From positions 186,001-250,000 of the forward strand of contig CAJNYU010002695.1 of the NCBI GenBank assembly GCA_905331475.1: a stretch of 64,000 bases of DNA, in the 5' to 3' direction. Of this stretch, positions 13,344-26,121 are shown piece by piece. The stretch's first letter is position 1. Each line of letters starts with the position of its first letter. Origin of the DNA: Rotaria socialis (Eukaryota > Rotifera > Eurotatoria > Philodinida > Philodinidae). Below the pieces are notes generated by a model. The model was not told the DNA's origin. It searched no databases and saw nothing but the letters and a program-made list of their open reading frames with translations. The translations under genes and the position numbers were made by a program.

Positions 13344-14807
13344 TTAAAAATCAGCATCAAGTGTTAGTTTATGTTCAGTTATAGCAGACATGACACCAGC
13401 ACGTTGATAATCACCGACACGTTTCTCAAAGAAATTAGTTTTACCAGTTATAGAAATATTATGCATAAAATCAAATGGGCAATCACAATGATAAATCTAA
13501 AAAGCGTTTAAATTTAATAGGAAAATAAATTATTTACTATAAAAAAAAAAACTTACTTTTGAACATCCAAGTTCAACTAAAAGTCGATCGGCAACAAATT
13601 TAATATATTGGGCCATTGCCGATGCATTCATGCCAATCAATGAACATGGTAAAGCATCAGTAAGAAATTCAATTTCAATATTTACAGCATCACGAAGAAT
13701 TTCTTCAATACGTTCAGAACTTGGTTTATGAACAATATGTTCAAATAATAAGCAAGCAAAATCTGTATGTAAACCCTTAAAAACAAGACAATGCCATTGA
13801 TGCTAAACAATATTCTCTCAAGCAAACCTCATCTCGACTAATTAATTCATTGCTAAATGTTAAGCCAGGCATAAGACCACGTTCACGTAACCAAAATATA
13901 GAAGCAAATGAACCACTGAAAAATATTCCTTCAACACAAGCAAATGCAACTAAACGTTCAGCAAATGGAGTTTTTTCATTCATCCAACGAATAGCCCAAT
14001 CGGCTTTCTTTTTTACATAAGGTAACGTTGATATACCATTGAATAACATGTCACTAAAGAAAAACGTGAAAATGAAAGAATTAACTTTTAGATAAAGAAA
14101 AAGATCAATGCTTCATACCGTTCACGTGGATCTTTAATATATGTATCAATAAGTAAACTATACATTTCTGAATGAATATTTTCAATAGCTATTTGAAAAC
14201 CATAGAAACAACGTGCTTCAGGAATTTGAACTTCAGATGAAAATTTTTCGACCTGAAATTCAATAGAAAATAATAATAATCACATAGACATTCGCGACGA
14301 TCTTTTCTATCATACCAAATTTTCACCAACAATCCCATCACTAGCAGCAAAGAAAGCTAAGACATGTTTAATAAAGTATTGTTCATCGGGTGTTAAACGT
14401 AGCCAATCTCTTGTATCATTTGCTAGATCAACTTCTTCACATGTCCAAATTGATGCTAATGCACGTTTATACATTTTCCAGACATCATGATATTTAATTG
14501 GAAACAAAACATAACGTGAAGGATTATCACGTAAAAGTGGTTCATCAGCTTCTTTCGTTTTTACGAGACCATCCTAAGCAAGAAAATAAATTATTATTTT
14601 TGATACTTCATCTTTTTTCAAATGGGCAAACCTGCGATTGTTCAATATAATTTTCGAATAAATTTATGTCATCATCGCTATGATCGATCTTTAGAAATAA
14701 TTTCCTAAGCATGATATATGAATTAATACTGCGAGATAACTTACAGATGATAAATCTGTTTCGATATTATTCACTCCATTTGATGTTGAAATATTGATGT
14801 CACGCAT
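13344..14807 (-). CDS. RRM2: Ribonucleoside-diphosphate reductase small subunit (R2)
   Basis: Seven exons (14745-14807, 14632-14688, 14316-14573, 14119-14252, 13828-14053, 13557-13775, 13344-13496) give 369 residues. R2 carries the di-iron tyrosyl-radical cofactor of class Ia ribonucleotide reductase and supplies dNTPs with the large subunit. Visible landmarks are [20 protein letters not shown], the metal ligands in EEVD, EIHSEMY-type sequence ([11 protein letters not shown]) and EHIVH, the radical Tyr in [22 protein letters not shown], and the C-terminus TLDADF that binds the large subunit. All key residues look intact. Introns are 43-65 nt except the one between exons 3 and 4 (63). Transcription is probably cell-cycle controlled, but I see no definite element. 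Confidence 0.97.
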
Positions 14808-15925
14808 GATATTGTTTTATGTCTACCTGATCTATAACAATTGATTGAAATGAATGACGTTTACCTAGATTTTTCTCGTCTATTTATCTCCCAAGAAAAC
14901 AATAACCTCTATTTTATTTTCAACGATTTTCCGATTATCCTAGTTTCAAAATCAAATTAACCAATCAAATAGAATGGTCTTTGTCTATGTTCAGATGTCG
15001 TAGACGAATCAGGGAGCAATGTGTAGTGGATAGTATTTAGTTGCTTTGAGAAGAAAAGAAGCAAAACTGAACAGAAATAATAAAAAAACGTTAAAAACGA
15101 ACCGACATATATAGATCTGTTCAGTATGTACTAAGACTGTTATTTCACAACCATCATGCAAGTACAAGAAATAGACGTTCTGACGTCATTTGTTGACTGT
15201 CTAAAAGCCTGGGAACATTTGTCTATTTGAAAATCGTTATCCAATACGAGTTGTTTCCTAATTGACGTCAAGTTAATTTATTAATGACAGTGTTGACAAC
15301 TTTTCAACAAAAATCTCTTTGGTCGAAATTTAAATTATGTTTTACTGAAATTAAATGACAAAACTAATTCAACGATTGCAATTCTTCCTTGATAGGAAGA
15401 AAATAGTTATCTGTTACAGACATCTCACACTTTATGGTAGATTATCAAAACTAAATTAAATTGAATTTTTGTTCGGTACGATCGTCATTGTAGATCTTCT
15501 ATTAGCTATCAGATATTTTCTAATATTCAAAGGATTGGAAAAAAATACACTGGCCTATGATAATTTTAATTCATTGAAATAATGAATCTACTATTTTCAT
15601 ACCAAAGGCTATGTCAACAAGATATTATACCGATGAAATTTTGAAATATCTTGATAAAATCTTTACGAAAAGCAATGTTTTAAAAAGTCGAGGTCGTAAA
15701 ATAATTTTATTTCTAATACTTGGCTTACAGGACATGCCAAAACGATCGTATCATATGCTAAGAATATTAATTGGCGTACACAAGATATAAATATTAATCA
15801 TGGCCACGAGTAACATTGACAAGCAAAGCACATAAATTATGATTAAGAACACATTAACATGATGTATGGACTCATCATAGCTTAGATCGATCCGTAAGAA
15901 AGAAGATAAAAGTGAGATTCTAGGC
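14808..15925. other. Divergent intergenic region, RRM2 / CAP protein
   Basis: About 1.1 kb between two genes read outward (RRM2 minus, CAP protein plus). Both promoters should lie here. I see no exon, RNA gene or clear repeat. Confidence 0.4.
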
Positions 15926-16601
15926 ATGAAGAGACAACTACTTCGTATTATCTTATTAACATTTTTTGTGTTTAGCAACGCAGAATTGCTAAATCATAAT
16001 AAAGATTCGGTTGGACAGTCGTCGATTCATCATGCGACACATCTTTCATTGAAACGAAAAGAAATTTCAAAATTTACACCAGCTCATCGAAAATTTCAAA
16101 ATGATGCATTGGAAATTCATAATATCTTACGTGCTCGTCATTGTGTACCACCATTAGTACTCGATGAAGAAATGAATATACGAGCTCAAATCTATGCTGA
16201 ACATCTTGCGGAAAAGGATGGTAAATTAACACATAGTACTGATCTAGGTAATCGTTTTGGAGAAAACCTCTATGCAATAACACGTAAAACTCCTATCACC
16301 AATCTAACTGGTACGATTTTTTTCGTTTCAACGTAAATCTTGTTTATGAGATTGATTGGTTCTAGCTGAGAAAGTTGTACGGACATGGTATGAAGAGATT
16401 CAGTTTTATGACTACAGCAAACCAGTTTACAATGCAAGTACAAGTCATTTTACTCAAATTGTTTGGAGAGAGTCCAAAATACTTGGCGTAGGTTACGCGT
16501 CAGCACGAAAAGGCAGCAAAATGTTTGTCGTTGCCCAATATGGACCAGCAGGCAACCATCGTTTTAAATTCAGTAACAATGTTCTTAAACCGAAATGCTA
16601 G
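15926..16601 (+). CDS. Secreted CAP/SCP-domain protein
   Basis: Two exons (15926-16310, 16366-16601) encode 206 residues. Residues 1-19 (MKRQLLRIILLTFFVFSNA) are a signal peptide. A single CAP domain (cysteine-rich secretory, antigen 5, PR-1 superfamily) follows. It shows ALEIHNILRARHCVPPLVLD (first conserved His), RFGENLYA (conserved Glu), WYEEIQFYDYSKP, and SHFTQIVWRESKILGVGYA (second conserved His). It ends in VVAQYGPAGNHRFKFSNNVL, the GAPR-1-like terminal pattern. Few cysteines are present, so it is of the compact GAPR-1/PRY type, but with a signal peptide. CAP proteins are often extracellular lipid-binding or defence-related. The exact role here is unknown. Confidence 0.93.
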
Positions 16602-17530
16602 TTATCGAAACGGAAATTTATTTCCCTTTTTTCTTTGTATTTACCATTAAAAGACAAGAAAACTATTCAAGAAAAATTTTAATATGTGCATCAAATAAGA
16701 TCTTCGTTGATTATGATTGAGATTACAATTGGCTTCGGTCATGTATTGTTTTTCTCTTCACGTACAGTTGTCTGCATTACACAGAACATATCCATGAATA
16801 ATATTGAAACATTACTAAATCATAAAATTTACACTAGAAAAATGGAAATCCATTGACTGTATCGAGGTTAATTATTCAGCGATTGATCCAGTGTATGCAT
16901 GTATGGCAGGGATTTGTAAAGGATCGATTTTACAGTTTATAGTGTCTATGATTATTTTTACAATCATAAAAGACAGAGACCTATACTTCTTTCATATCTT
17001 TATTGGTGAATCGATGAGGTCTGTTTTTTTAAAATTTATCATTGATTGTTGAAGATGTTAACTATTTTAAATCGTGAGAAACCTTTATAGATCAATTGAG
17101 GATCCTTGAGTTTTTCAGCTTATCATAGTTATCTATAGAAACAATTTATCCTTGACAATCTGTTTTGTTTTTATATAATCTTGACACTTCATTCGTGTCG
17201 ATCATATTTATCAATTCAAACTTTGAAGTATTAAAACAATGTTTTGCTTTTAGTGTCTAAGTATCAAAAGTAAATACAACGAATCATAGAACACGTATGA
17301 CACATTACCTGATTTTCACAATGCACACACATCTTATCCGTAGAATAAGTTTTTAGAAGAGTCCATATTTTTTTTTTCTATAACAATAACAATAGTTTTT
17401 TTTTTCTTCCTAACAAATCGATACTATCGAAGAGAACGATGTTAACAACAATAACAACAAAAAAAAAACAGAATGAAAATATTCTCTTAGAAACGAACAA
17501 CTAAAGAAGAAGCTATGCTGTGACTGCTTT
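16602..17530. other. Convergent intergenic region
   Basis: About 930 bp between the 3' ends of the CAP gene (plus) and eIF3m (minus). A/T-rich, with poly-T and CAA-rich stretches near 17400-17460. No gene seen. Confidence 0.4.
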
Positions 17531-19262
17531 TCAGTTGGCTAATGTATGAAAATGACTATTAATCATAGTCAAATTAAATTTCCATGCCTCAAGTTTTTCC
17601 TTTAATGATATCCAATGTTGTTTTGTAAATGAACGTTGTTCTGTATTATCAATGATAACTTTTCGTGCAAGATGATCAATTTTACATCGTATCATTTTCG
17701 TCCGTACGGCTAAAATAATTTTATTTGACTTTTTTTGACTTGTTTTTAAAAGCAAAATATTTACCTTCGATTATAAACGATTCGATATCATCGGCTGATA
17801 TTTGCATTTCTTTTTCAATCGCATCAAATGTTAATTCCTTTTGGCTTTCAGCTATTAGAATGAATGTTAATAGGCGCATTTTGGTCAGATTTCTTTCATG
17901 CTTAACACCTAAATAAACTATTTTTTGGAGAAAACAAAGAATGAGAAAAACAAAATCTATGGATACCTGATGATTCTATAAATGGTTTTTGTTTCGAATA
18001 AAACTCGAGATAATCTTGTAAGCGACTGAAAACGAAAATTTTTAATAACTAAAATATAAGTACCTATAGAAATACATAAGATTTTAAATAGAAGTTTTAC
18101 GTTATGAATATTTTCTCCTTCGAGCATTTTCACTGGTTCAAGTAACAGAAGATGATCCATTAGGAATACATTTGGATCGTTAATACTGTTAATAATACAT
18201 CTAGTAATATGAATGAAAAAGAAAAATTATCAATTATTAGAAATCCTCTCGATAAGCATACTTGACTGCATCTGTACGAGCTTTTGAAGCTGTTTCTTTT
18301 GTATAGGTACCAAGTAGTTCGAGTAATAACTGTAATGCATTTGTTCTGAAGAATGATTTTTATAACAATAGTTCATTTTGATGGTTTAGAAAATTAAAAT
18401 TACATACGAGTCACCAATGGCAGCATATGCTTCATGCATATTTCGATAGAGTTCTTGAATCTGTTCAATTGAAACATTCCATTCCTTAACCCATAGTTTT
18501 ACCTAAATTAGAAGAAAGAATTGCTTCTAATTTACGCTTCAAACACTACCTATGGCATACAAGAAATATACCTGATTTATTCCTACTGATACGGTGTTGA
18601 TACATCGATGGTTTCGTGCACATTTTATTAAATCAATTAGTATACGATATTTTTCTGTATTCGCATGTTCTGGTACAACATAAATTAAATTAGTTAATCT
18701 AGAAACCAAAAAATAATATTGAGTGGTACTGATTCTCAATGAGCGTACACTCGAATTTTCATTGGTCCGTATTTTTCGGGTAAATTTGCATTGACGATAG
18801 CTTCTGAAAAATTTAACACTGGCCGATTTAGTTTATCTTCTGGTACAATCAATATTAAACTCATTACAGAATTCAGAAACATTTCCATTTCTAAATAATC
18901 AAATCCATTATTCTGTAAGATTAAAAAACAAATAATAATCTTGGTACCTCCTTCTAAAAACGAATCTTTGAGAACACGTCTTAATTCACGTATGATCGCT
19001 TCAACTCTGCTTTCAAGATCTTCCGAGCTAACATCTAATACTGGATCTGCGCCATGGTCACACATAAATTTTTCTATATCTTTTAACTAGAAAACAAACA
19101 AATCCGTAAATCGTAGTAGACTTCAATATCAATCTTACTTGTGGTTCAGGTTCTATTTCTGAATAGACAGCAGCAACACATGTCGCTATAAAATTTACAA
19201 TCAAATTTTCCTTTTGAGAAACAAGTCAATTCAAACACAAACTCACTTGGAATTTCTGTCAT
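17531..19262 (-). CDS. EIF3M: Translation initiation factor eIF3 subunit M (PCI domain)
   Basis: Main exons: 19247-19262, 19139-19185, 18749-19086, 18572-18698, 18408-18502, 18262-18345, 18101-18200, 17967-18025, 17765-17908 and 17531-17709. The protein (about 400 residues) matches eIF3m through LIKCARN, LLELLGTYTKETASKARTDA, DPNVFLMDHLLLLEPVKMLE, RNLTKMRLLTFI and DDIESFIIEAVRTKMIRCKI. The last of these is the winged-helix end of the PCI domain. eIF3m is part of the 43S pre-initiation complex. The listed exons alone do not keep frame between 18101 and 18025. A 14-nt microexon at 18050-18063 restores it (total then 401 codons) but implies a 24-nt intron. A hydrophobic run (IIICFLILQ) near residue 60 may be a small unrecognised intron. 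The start is weakly determined because exon 1 is only 16 nt. Confidence 0.92.
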
Positions 19263-19511
19263 TTTCTGTATCTAGAACATACACATATAGATTTATTAAT
19301 CAAGTCATCTTCTGTTTCAATATAATACAAAAAAAAACATTAAATACATCTGTTTGTCACGAGAAAACATTACATATTGAAGAGGGAGATTATTGTCGAG
19401 ATACAAAAGAGGAAAAAATATCTATTTAGGCATGCCAACATATCCAAATTTCTACAGAATTATCTCTTTATTCACTGTTGATAAGATATCATATGATATA
19501 GAGAAGATTAT

Positions 19512-22479
19512 TTATTCAAGTTCGTTTACAAATGATCCATTAACAAATGTATTATTTTGATTCAATGATTGTTGCTCTTGTTGAACTTGACGTAGAAATG
19601 ATTTCGCCAGTTCATATTGTTTCATTAATGGTAAACCTTGAGTTAAGGTTAGAACTGCTTCTATACGCGGTTGTTCAGTAGTATGTTCATCAATTAAACG
19701 CACACGAATATCTTCAATCGTACGAAATTGTTCATTCGTATTTGTTGCTGGATCCAAAATAGGACTAGAAAAAAAAGCGAATCAATTTTATTTATTCATC
19801 AATCATTCAGTAATTCATATTAATCTCTGTCGCACTTAAATTTGATTCTTTTTCAAACATACTAATTGTTAAAATTCAAGGAGAAAAGTCAATGGAATTA
19901 TGATAATTCATGAGCAACATTTTCAATGTCACCGAAAATGAATAATTTAGTTTCATATTTCCTACTAATGCATTTCGTTTGAAATAAACTGTTATTAACT
20001 GTACTACTTGTTCTCTGCTCGACAAGCTGAAAACATTGAACAATGAACTTAACGAGTGTCGTCGATCGAAATACGACTCATCAAGACTAGATTCTATTTA
20101 CCTCGCTGTTCGAAGTACGGGCCGTGCGTGATTAGTAGCACTATTGTGTAAAATAAGGGAACGTGTGGTTGCCAATTCTGATGATGCAGTTGAACGTAGA
20201 GCTACAAAATTATTGTAAAAAGAAATCAAATAGAGAAAGTTTTGTTTTTGCATTATTAATTTTACCAAGTGAATCATTAAGACTTTCGTTTGACGATGCT
20301 GATGAAAGTGTTTGCTGATTTTTCGTGAGAATTCTCTGTGGCAATGGTAAGACATCGTTATTATTATGCAACGGTGGTGGTAAAGGAGGCGGTGGTACAG
20401 TTTGATGAGAAGGTTGTTGCAACTGACTTCTCGATATTGCATCAGCCGATATACGAGTTCCACTCGTTTTAATAGTTACAGGTCGAGGTGGAATCGGCGG
20501 AGGTGTGGAAGACATAACATCTGATGAGCTGGGAGAATTATTATTCTATGAAATTAAAATAGAAATATCAAAATATAAATGATTTCACAATAACAAATTA
20601 ATTCTACCTGATGGGTATTTTCATGGTTTAATGGACGAGCAATAGCCAGTGATTGTAAAGTTTGAACATTTGGATTAGCATCTAATGTTTGCTAAAAATA
20701 AAACAAAAGATTTATTTACTTATTAAATAATTGTACGAAATTTGTTTTGACATTACATCATCAAATTCATTGGAACCATTTGGACTTGATTCTTTTCTAT
20801 TTACAACCATGGCACTATCAAATGGACTTATAACAATTGATTCAAAACCTTTAATTTCACCCCGACAAAATGGACATAATGGTGGTGGTTTAGCACTATT
20901 TTGATTCTAAAAATATAAAGCTCGAATATCAAAAGCAAAAGAAATCGAAAAACTAACCTGCCAAGCAATTAAACAATTTTGACAAATTAAATGGCCACAT
21001 GGTTGAATTTTACAATCTTTATTATTCACTGAACATATTTTACATAATTCAAAACAAGTACCCATATCACAATAGATGGCATATTGTTCTTCCGATACAT
21101 ATATACGATCAGATTCTGTTGGTCGTAATGCTGATGAAAGATCAATATGAATATTTTTTCCATTGGGATATTTATAACTAGATGAAAATATGGATTTACA
21201 TAAAATAAATATGAACTTTTAGTTTTCTTCGACTTACTATCCTTCTCGTTCACCATCAATTAATGATTGAATTAATGGTTTTGTTTGTGGTATAGTTTGA
21301 AGAATAGTATTTTGACTTGTTACATATCCAATAGCCCATTGACCAAGACGAGTGCAACTCAATCGAAAGACATAACTACCCGGTTTTTCAATGTAATTTG
21401 TAAGAATTGCTTTCACTTCATCGTAGGTCATAAATGCCATAAAACCTGGATGTGCGACTGCTAATAATTTCCAATTGGTCAATAGCGAAGACCATGGATG
21501 AAATAATCTAAGATTTAATTTTAAACTTAATAATTTTATCTGATCTTTCAATAAAAACAAAATCTATGCGAAAAACTCTATTTCATTCCTAACGAATCTA
21601 TCTGTACGTTTACTTATATTTCTCAACTAAATCAAGCCATCTAAGATTGTGGCAAACGAAAAATATTTACCTTGTAAAAACGTCAAATTCAAATATCGAC
21701 ACATGATTATTATCAGTTAAATCAATAGTATTTTGTAATGCTGTTGCTTCATTAATAGTTTGAATAGGATGAATTTGATTTAATCTTTCTTTGAATTCTT
21801 CCCATGGAACGATTGTACTGAAATAAATGACAGAAACACTATTTATGAATTTCCAAAACGAGCATCAATTTTACCGTTCATTAAAATTACATTTCCAAAA
21901 ATCATTTGCTTCTTGTTTAGTTAAACGAAATTTTTCACCCTCGTATATACCTCTATTAAACAAAGATTTTAATTCGGCTAAGTTATGCGAAAAATACAAC
22001 GAAAGTTTAGTTAAATGTTTTCTATACGTTGATTGTTCATCGTACATATGATGACCAGCACGTTTAAAACAATCAATTGTTTTCGTACATTGATCAATAA
22101 GATTATCAATAAATATACGAAAATATTCAATGTCATTTAATATATGTAAACGATCGTCATAGTTATTCATTATTTCACGTAGTGTTTGATATAAATCAGG
22201 CAGAATATCGAGCATATAAGGTGGAGAATTTTTTAAATTCATTTTTGGCATTTGACAATATTTTACGATACGATCCATTTGTTTCCAAACTTTTTCTATT
22301 GAACGTCGATCAACACGTATTAAAGGACGATGTTGAGAATTCAATAATAGAGGATTAACATTTATACTAAGTACCGATGGAATATCATTCGTTGCTGATT
22401 GCATTGGTAATGTCGATGGAGAATCTTGTCTGGAACCAAGAATACGTCGTCGTAAATTCGATGCTGCTGCTTGCGCCAT
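19512..22479 (-). CDS. CBL: CBL-family E3 ubiquitin ligase
   Basis: Nine exons (21875-22479, 21671-21817, 21238-21507, 20958-21177, 20757-20906, 20608-20691, 20266-20545, 20102-20201, 19512-19764) encode 702 residues. CBL binds phosphotyrosine on activated receptor kinases and ubiquitinates them. Domain order is a four-helix TKB region (about 55-200), an EF-hand-like part ([15 protein letters not shown]), a variant SH2 ([19 protein letters not shown], with the phosphotyrosine-binding Arg), and a linker. A C3HC4 RING follows ([20 protein letters not shown] and CPFCRGEI), then a Pro-rich tail (TPPPIPPRP and VPPPPLPPP) for SH3 partners. A C-terminal UBA domain is not evident. The C-terminal half is shorter than in long vertebrate CBLs. 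Introns are 50-165 nt. Confidence 0.96.
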
Positions 22480-22750
22480 GATAATGTTTGGATTTTTCCC
22501 TGTTGTTCAAATGAAATTATTACATTATCTAGAAAATATTTTTTGGAAGAATTTATAAAATTTTACATTAAAAGGAAAATAGAAAAATGCATGAACAATT
22601 TTTTAATTGTGATGATTAAGGAAAACAATTTCAAGATGTTTATGTTGATTGGCTATGAAAGGAAAAACAAAATACACTTTTGGCATTGATTTTGCTCGTC
22701 TCTGAGATCACATTTTTTAAATGTAGAGCTGTGCATGCATGTTAACCGTT
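22480..22750. other. Spacer between ZDHHC 3' end and CBL start
   Basis: 271 bp, both flanking genes on the minus strand. It holds the CBL promoter and the ZDHHC 3' flank. No further gene seen. Confidence 0.4.
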
Positions 22751-24546
22751 TTAGACATTGTGCATTTCTCGTAACTCAATCGCGTCGTTGGAACTTTTCA
22801 GATCACATGGTAATAACCAGAAAATAATCGGGCCTAAAAAAAAGGAAGATATTTATCGTAGCGTTTTTTTTATAATAAATCATTCTTTTACCAGGCCCAA
22901 AAACTTTTCGCAATAGAACTTTTGCCGGTGGCAATATTTGCTGTGCCATACGAGCATGTTCATCTAATTTCAATGTATCGATTAAACTTCGATCATTTAA
23001 TATCGATTGAATTTGATCAATGAGTATAGTAATAACAAAAAGGCCAAATAAACAAGACTCAACACAAAGTATTATTGAATTAACTCTATAAGAATAGGAA
23101 TAATTCTTTTTTTTTTTCAAACATATTTATTCGAATTACATACACTAGTGCGTCACTTTTTACTGGAAAAACAACTAATGACCAAATTAAAAATGCCATT
23201 ACATAAACACTCATAACTCCTATAGAAAAATGTTTTATTTCGTTTCGAATTTCCTATATTCAAAGTAGGTCTTTATTTTCTTACCGACATAAAAAAGAAA
23301 TAGCATAAAATATTTTTGATTAAATTCACCAACACAATTATTAATCCCTGAGAAATAAATTTTGTAAACTGCCACAAAAAAATTGTAAGATTCTACTCAC
23401 AAGGACAATGATGATCTAATCTGAAATAAAATAAAATATAATGACGAGACTGTTTCTATAAAAATAAAAAACATCATTCTGACATATCTGAACAATGGTA
23501 TACTGATGTTCCATCAATAGATAACAGCGATCTCTATATCTATGTACTGTATCAGAATTTATCACGCGATTGCAACGCATAGCTAACCTTGCAGTAGTGT
23601 TCGAGATAAAAGCAACAAAATTAGATCGATTAGTTCCATCTATATTTGTATAAGGACTTATTATCACTGTCATTTGATCGAAAAGATAGCAAGTTTCTAT
23701 ATGCTAAGCTAATGCAAAATGAAATGAGTATGTACAACATTTTATTTTTCATTGTGAAAAACAGAATTTCTTGATTCAAACTAAAAACTGTCTAATAATA
23801 TCTAAATTTTAGATCAATCATTATCTGTAATGAATATTTTGCACGAATTTTTAAATAAAATTTTCTACGTCTGTTAACTTCATTGTTAGATTAATCTCTA
23901 AGTGAGAGCCAAAAAAAGATAAAAGTTTTACCTTCGAACGCATCGTCGACAAATCCTGCAATAGAAAAAAAAATGCATGCCTTTCAAAAATATTTACTTC
24001 AACTCATTTACCTGCAATGATGTGATCGAGCTGGTCGGTAGGTATCACAACGATTGCAAACTAAAAGAAAATAAACAGAACATATTTTTACAATCACGCA
24101 ATAAAAACTTCTCATTACATACTAGTCCAACCTTCATTATTTTCCTGAGAAAAAAAATCAAGATGTTCTTTTTAACATATATTAAATTCGTTTTCTTCTA
24201 TTTTGTTTTTACCTTATTATTATTATTATCAATCATTTTAACATCGGAGAAATCAATTCCTTTTTTTGGCAAAGGCACAAAACCCGGATCAAAATACGAA
24301 GCACGAGCGTGTGAAAATACACAAAGAAAAACAAATGTGCAACTAATTAAAGCATGTAATGTACCATATAAACTGAAACGAAAATTTTCGAAAATCGATT
24401 CATATTTGTTGAAATAGGTAAGTATCAAACCTTTCATTTAATAATGGCATAATAATAATAAATAGAATAACATATAGACAATGCAAAAGCATTGCATATG
24501 TTAATGCAATACATATAATTCCGCATGGATCTTTTCGAAATAACAT
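22751..24546 (-). CDS. DHHC palmitoyltransferase, ZDHHC3/7-like
   Basis: Ten exons (24431-24546, 24213-24372, 24123-24144, 24012-24060, 23932-23955, 23401-23420, 23285-23347, 23144-23219, 22892-23085, 22751-22833) encode 268 residues. The enzyme transfers palmitate to protein cysteines, probably at the Golgi. Two TM segments precede the Cys-rich domain, which reads CNRC, [33 protein letters not shown]. All zinc ligands and the catalytic DHHC Cys are present. Two more TM segments follow. The Cys-rich domain is cut into exons of 22, 49, 24 and 20 nt. The intron before the 20-nt exon is about 510 nt, the rest short. The start chosen (MLFRKDPCG) matches family N-termini; an in-frame ATG at 24615 would add 23 residues. 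Confidence 0.92.
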
Positions 24547-24735
24547 TTTTATTCTACGAATGTCAAAAGAAAAAAAGGTAATCTCAAGGAAAGAAAAGAA
24601 TGTATAATAACTCAAGGAGGAATGAAGGAAGGAAGAAACAATAAACAGATGTATTTCATTGGTTTTTAGTTTTTTACCAATAAAAATTTTTGTTTGATCA
24701 AATATTTATTAGCGCAATCTAATTGTTTGTCAAAC
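24547..24735. promoter_or_regulatory. Shared divergent promoter region (ZDHHC / mitochondrial carrier)
   Basis: Only 189 bp separate the two start codons, which point outward. The region must hold both promoters and 5' UTRs. It is AT-rich with purine-rich AAGAAAGAAAAG and AGGAATGAAGGAAGG blocks. No classical TATA box can be assigned. Confidence 0.5.
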
Positions 24736-25925
24736 ATGAAATCAACTGCCATATATGATTTTTTAAGTGGCATAGCCGGTAAAATATATATTCGCGATTT
24801 ATAATTCTTTTTTTCTACTTTGATATTCCACAATATAAAAAAAAAGGTGCAACCGTTTCAGTTTATGTCGGTCAACCATTAGATACGATTAAAACAAAGC
24901 TTCAGATATTTCCAAATCATTATAGAAATTTTTTTGATTGTGCTCAAAACATTTTCAATAAAGATGGTATACGTGGTTTTTATGCTGGAACAACACCAGC
25001 ATTACTTGCAAATGTTGCTGGTAAATTGTTTGACAGAGATCAATAGAAAAAGAAATATATTTTTGTTGTTGTTGTTGTGTTGTTTCTTGCAGAAAATGGA
25101 GTTCTATTTATGGCATACGGACAATGTCAAAATATTATTTGTAAATTAAATAATAAAGATAATCATGAACAATTGACATCACTAGAAAATATGGCAGCAG
25201 GAAGTTTAGCAGCAACATTTGCATCATTTGTTTTATGTCCAACGGAATTAGTTAAATGTCGAATACAAACTATGCATGAAATGCAGTCGAATACAGAAAA
25301 TCAAATGCGTAAATTAATGTAAATAGATCTTTATTTTTATCTGGCGTTCTTTATGTAAACACGCGCGAATATTTCTAGTTCACCTATAGATGTAACACGA
25401 AATATCATACGTACAGAAGGTACACGAGGATTATTTCGAGGATTAACAGCGACATTAGCGAGAGAATGTCCTGGTTATGGATTTTTTTTCGGTACATACG
25501 AATTTACAAGATCATCATTAACCAAAAAAAATGAAAAGAAAACAGATATAGGTAAGAAAAAAAAGAAATTTCAGATTCAATTCTTATATTTATTTTTATA
25601 AATAGGATCTTTAAAAACATGGGTTTCGGGTGGTATGGCTGGCATTTGTTTTTGGACATTTATGTTTCCTATTGATGTCATAAAATCACGTATACAAGTA
25701 TTAAAACCGAATATGAGTACTATGAAATATGCTATTGAATTTGTTAAACATGAAGGTAAAACGCTTTATTTTGCGTTTATTAATAATGTAAGTTTTACTA
25801 CATAACTAGGATTTAAACCATTGTATGCTGGTTTATTTCCAACACTTACTCGTAGTTTTATTGCTACCGGTGCTTTATTTCTTACTTATGAACAAGTGCA
25901 ATTATTTCTCCGTCGAGCATTTTGA
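24736..25925 (+). CDS. Mitochondrial carrier, SLC25A15 (ornithine carrier)-like
   Basis: Six exons (24736-24778, 24847-25020, 25093-25318, 25379-25551, 25606-25755, 25810-25925) encode 293 residues, typical for SLC25 carriers. Three repeats each carry the PX[DE]XXK signature: QPLDTIKTK, CPTELVKCR and FPIDVIKSR. Each is followed by the usual GxxGLFRGL-type motif (GIRGFYAG, GTRGLFRG, GFKPLYAG). The second repeat's RECPGYGFFFGTYE resembles the ornithine/basic amino acid carriers of the inner mitochondrial membrane. No presequence is expected or seen. The substrate is inferred from family resemblance only. A related acyl-carnitine-type carrier cannot be excluded. Confidence 0.92.
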
Positions 25926-26121
25926 ATGCGATAGATAAATTATTTTCAGATTTAGTTTTGAATGCAATACTTTTCGTAATTTTTTTGTGATATTTTTAAT
26001 TTTATTTTGAAGATTGTCTTTTTTTGTTAACGAATAAAATTGATTAATTTACCAATGATTTTGTTTTTGTTATTATTATTGTTTTGTTTTGTTACTAGAT
26101 AAAAACAAACCTTTTCTATGA

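Noticed and set aside
18900-18953. Possible 38-48 nt intron in eIF3m around the hydrophobic IIICFLILQ
   Set aside because: Donor and acceptor phases do not match, and splicing would create a stop. The segment was left as coding, with doubt noted.
23416-23673. Minus-strand open frame inside the ZDHHC gene
   Set aside because: It is the approximately 510-nt intron before the DHHC exon and lacks any domain. The splice model without it restores the conserved Cys-rich domain.
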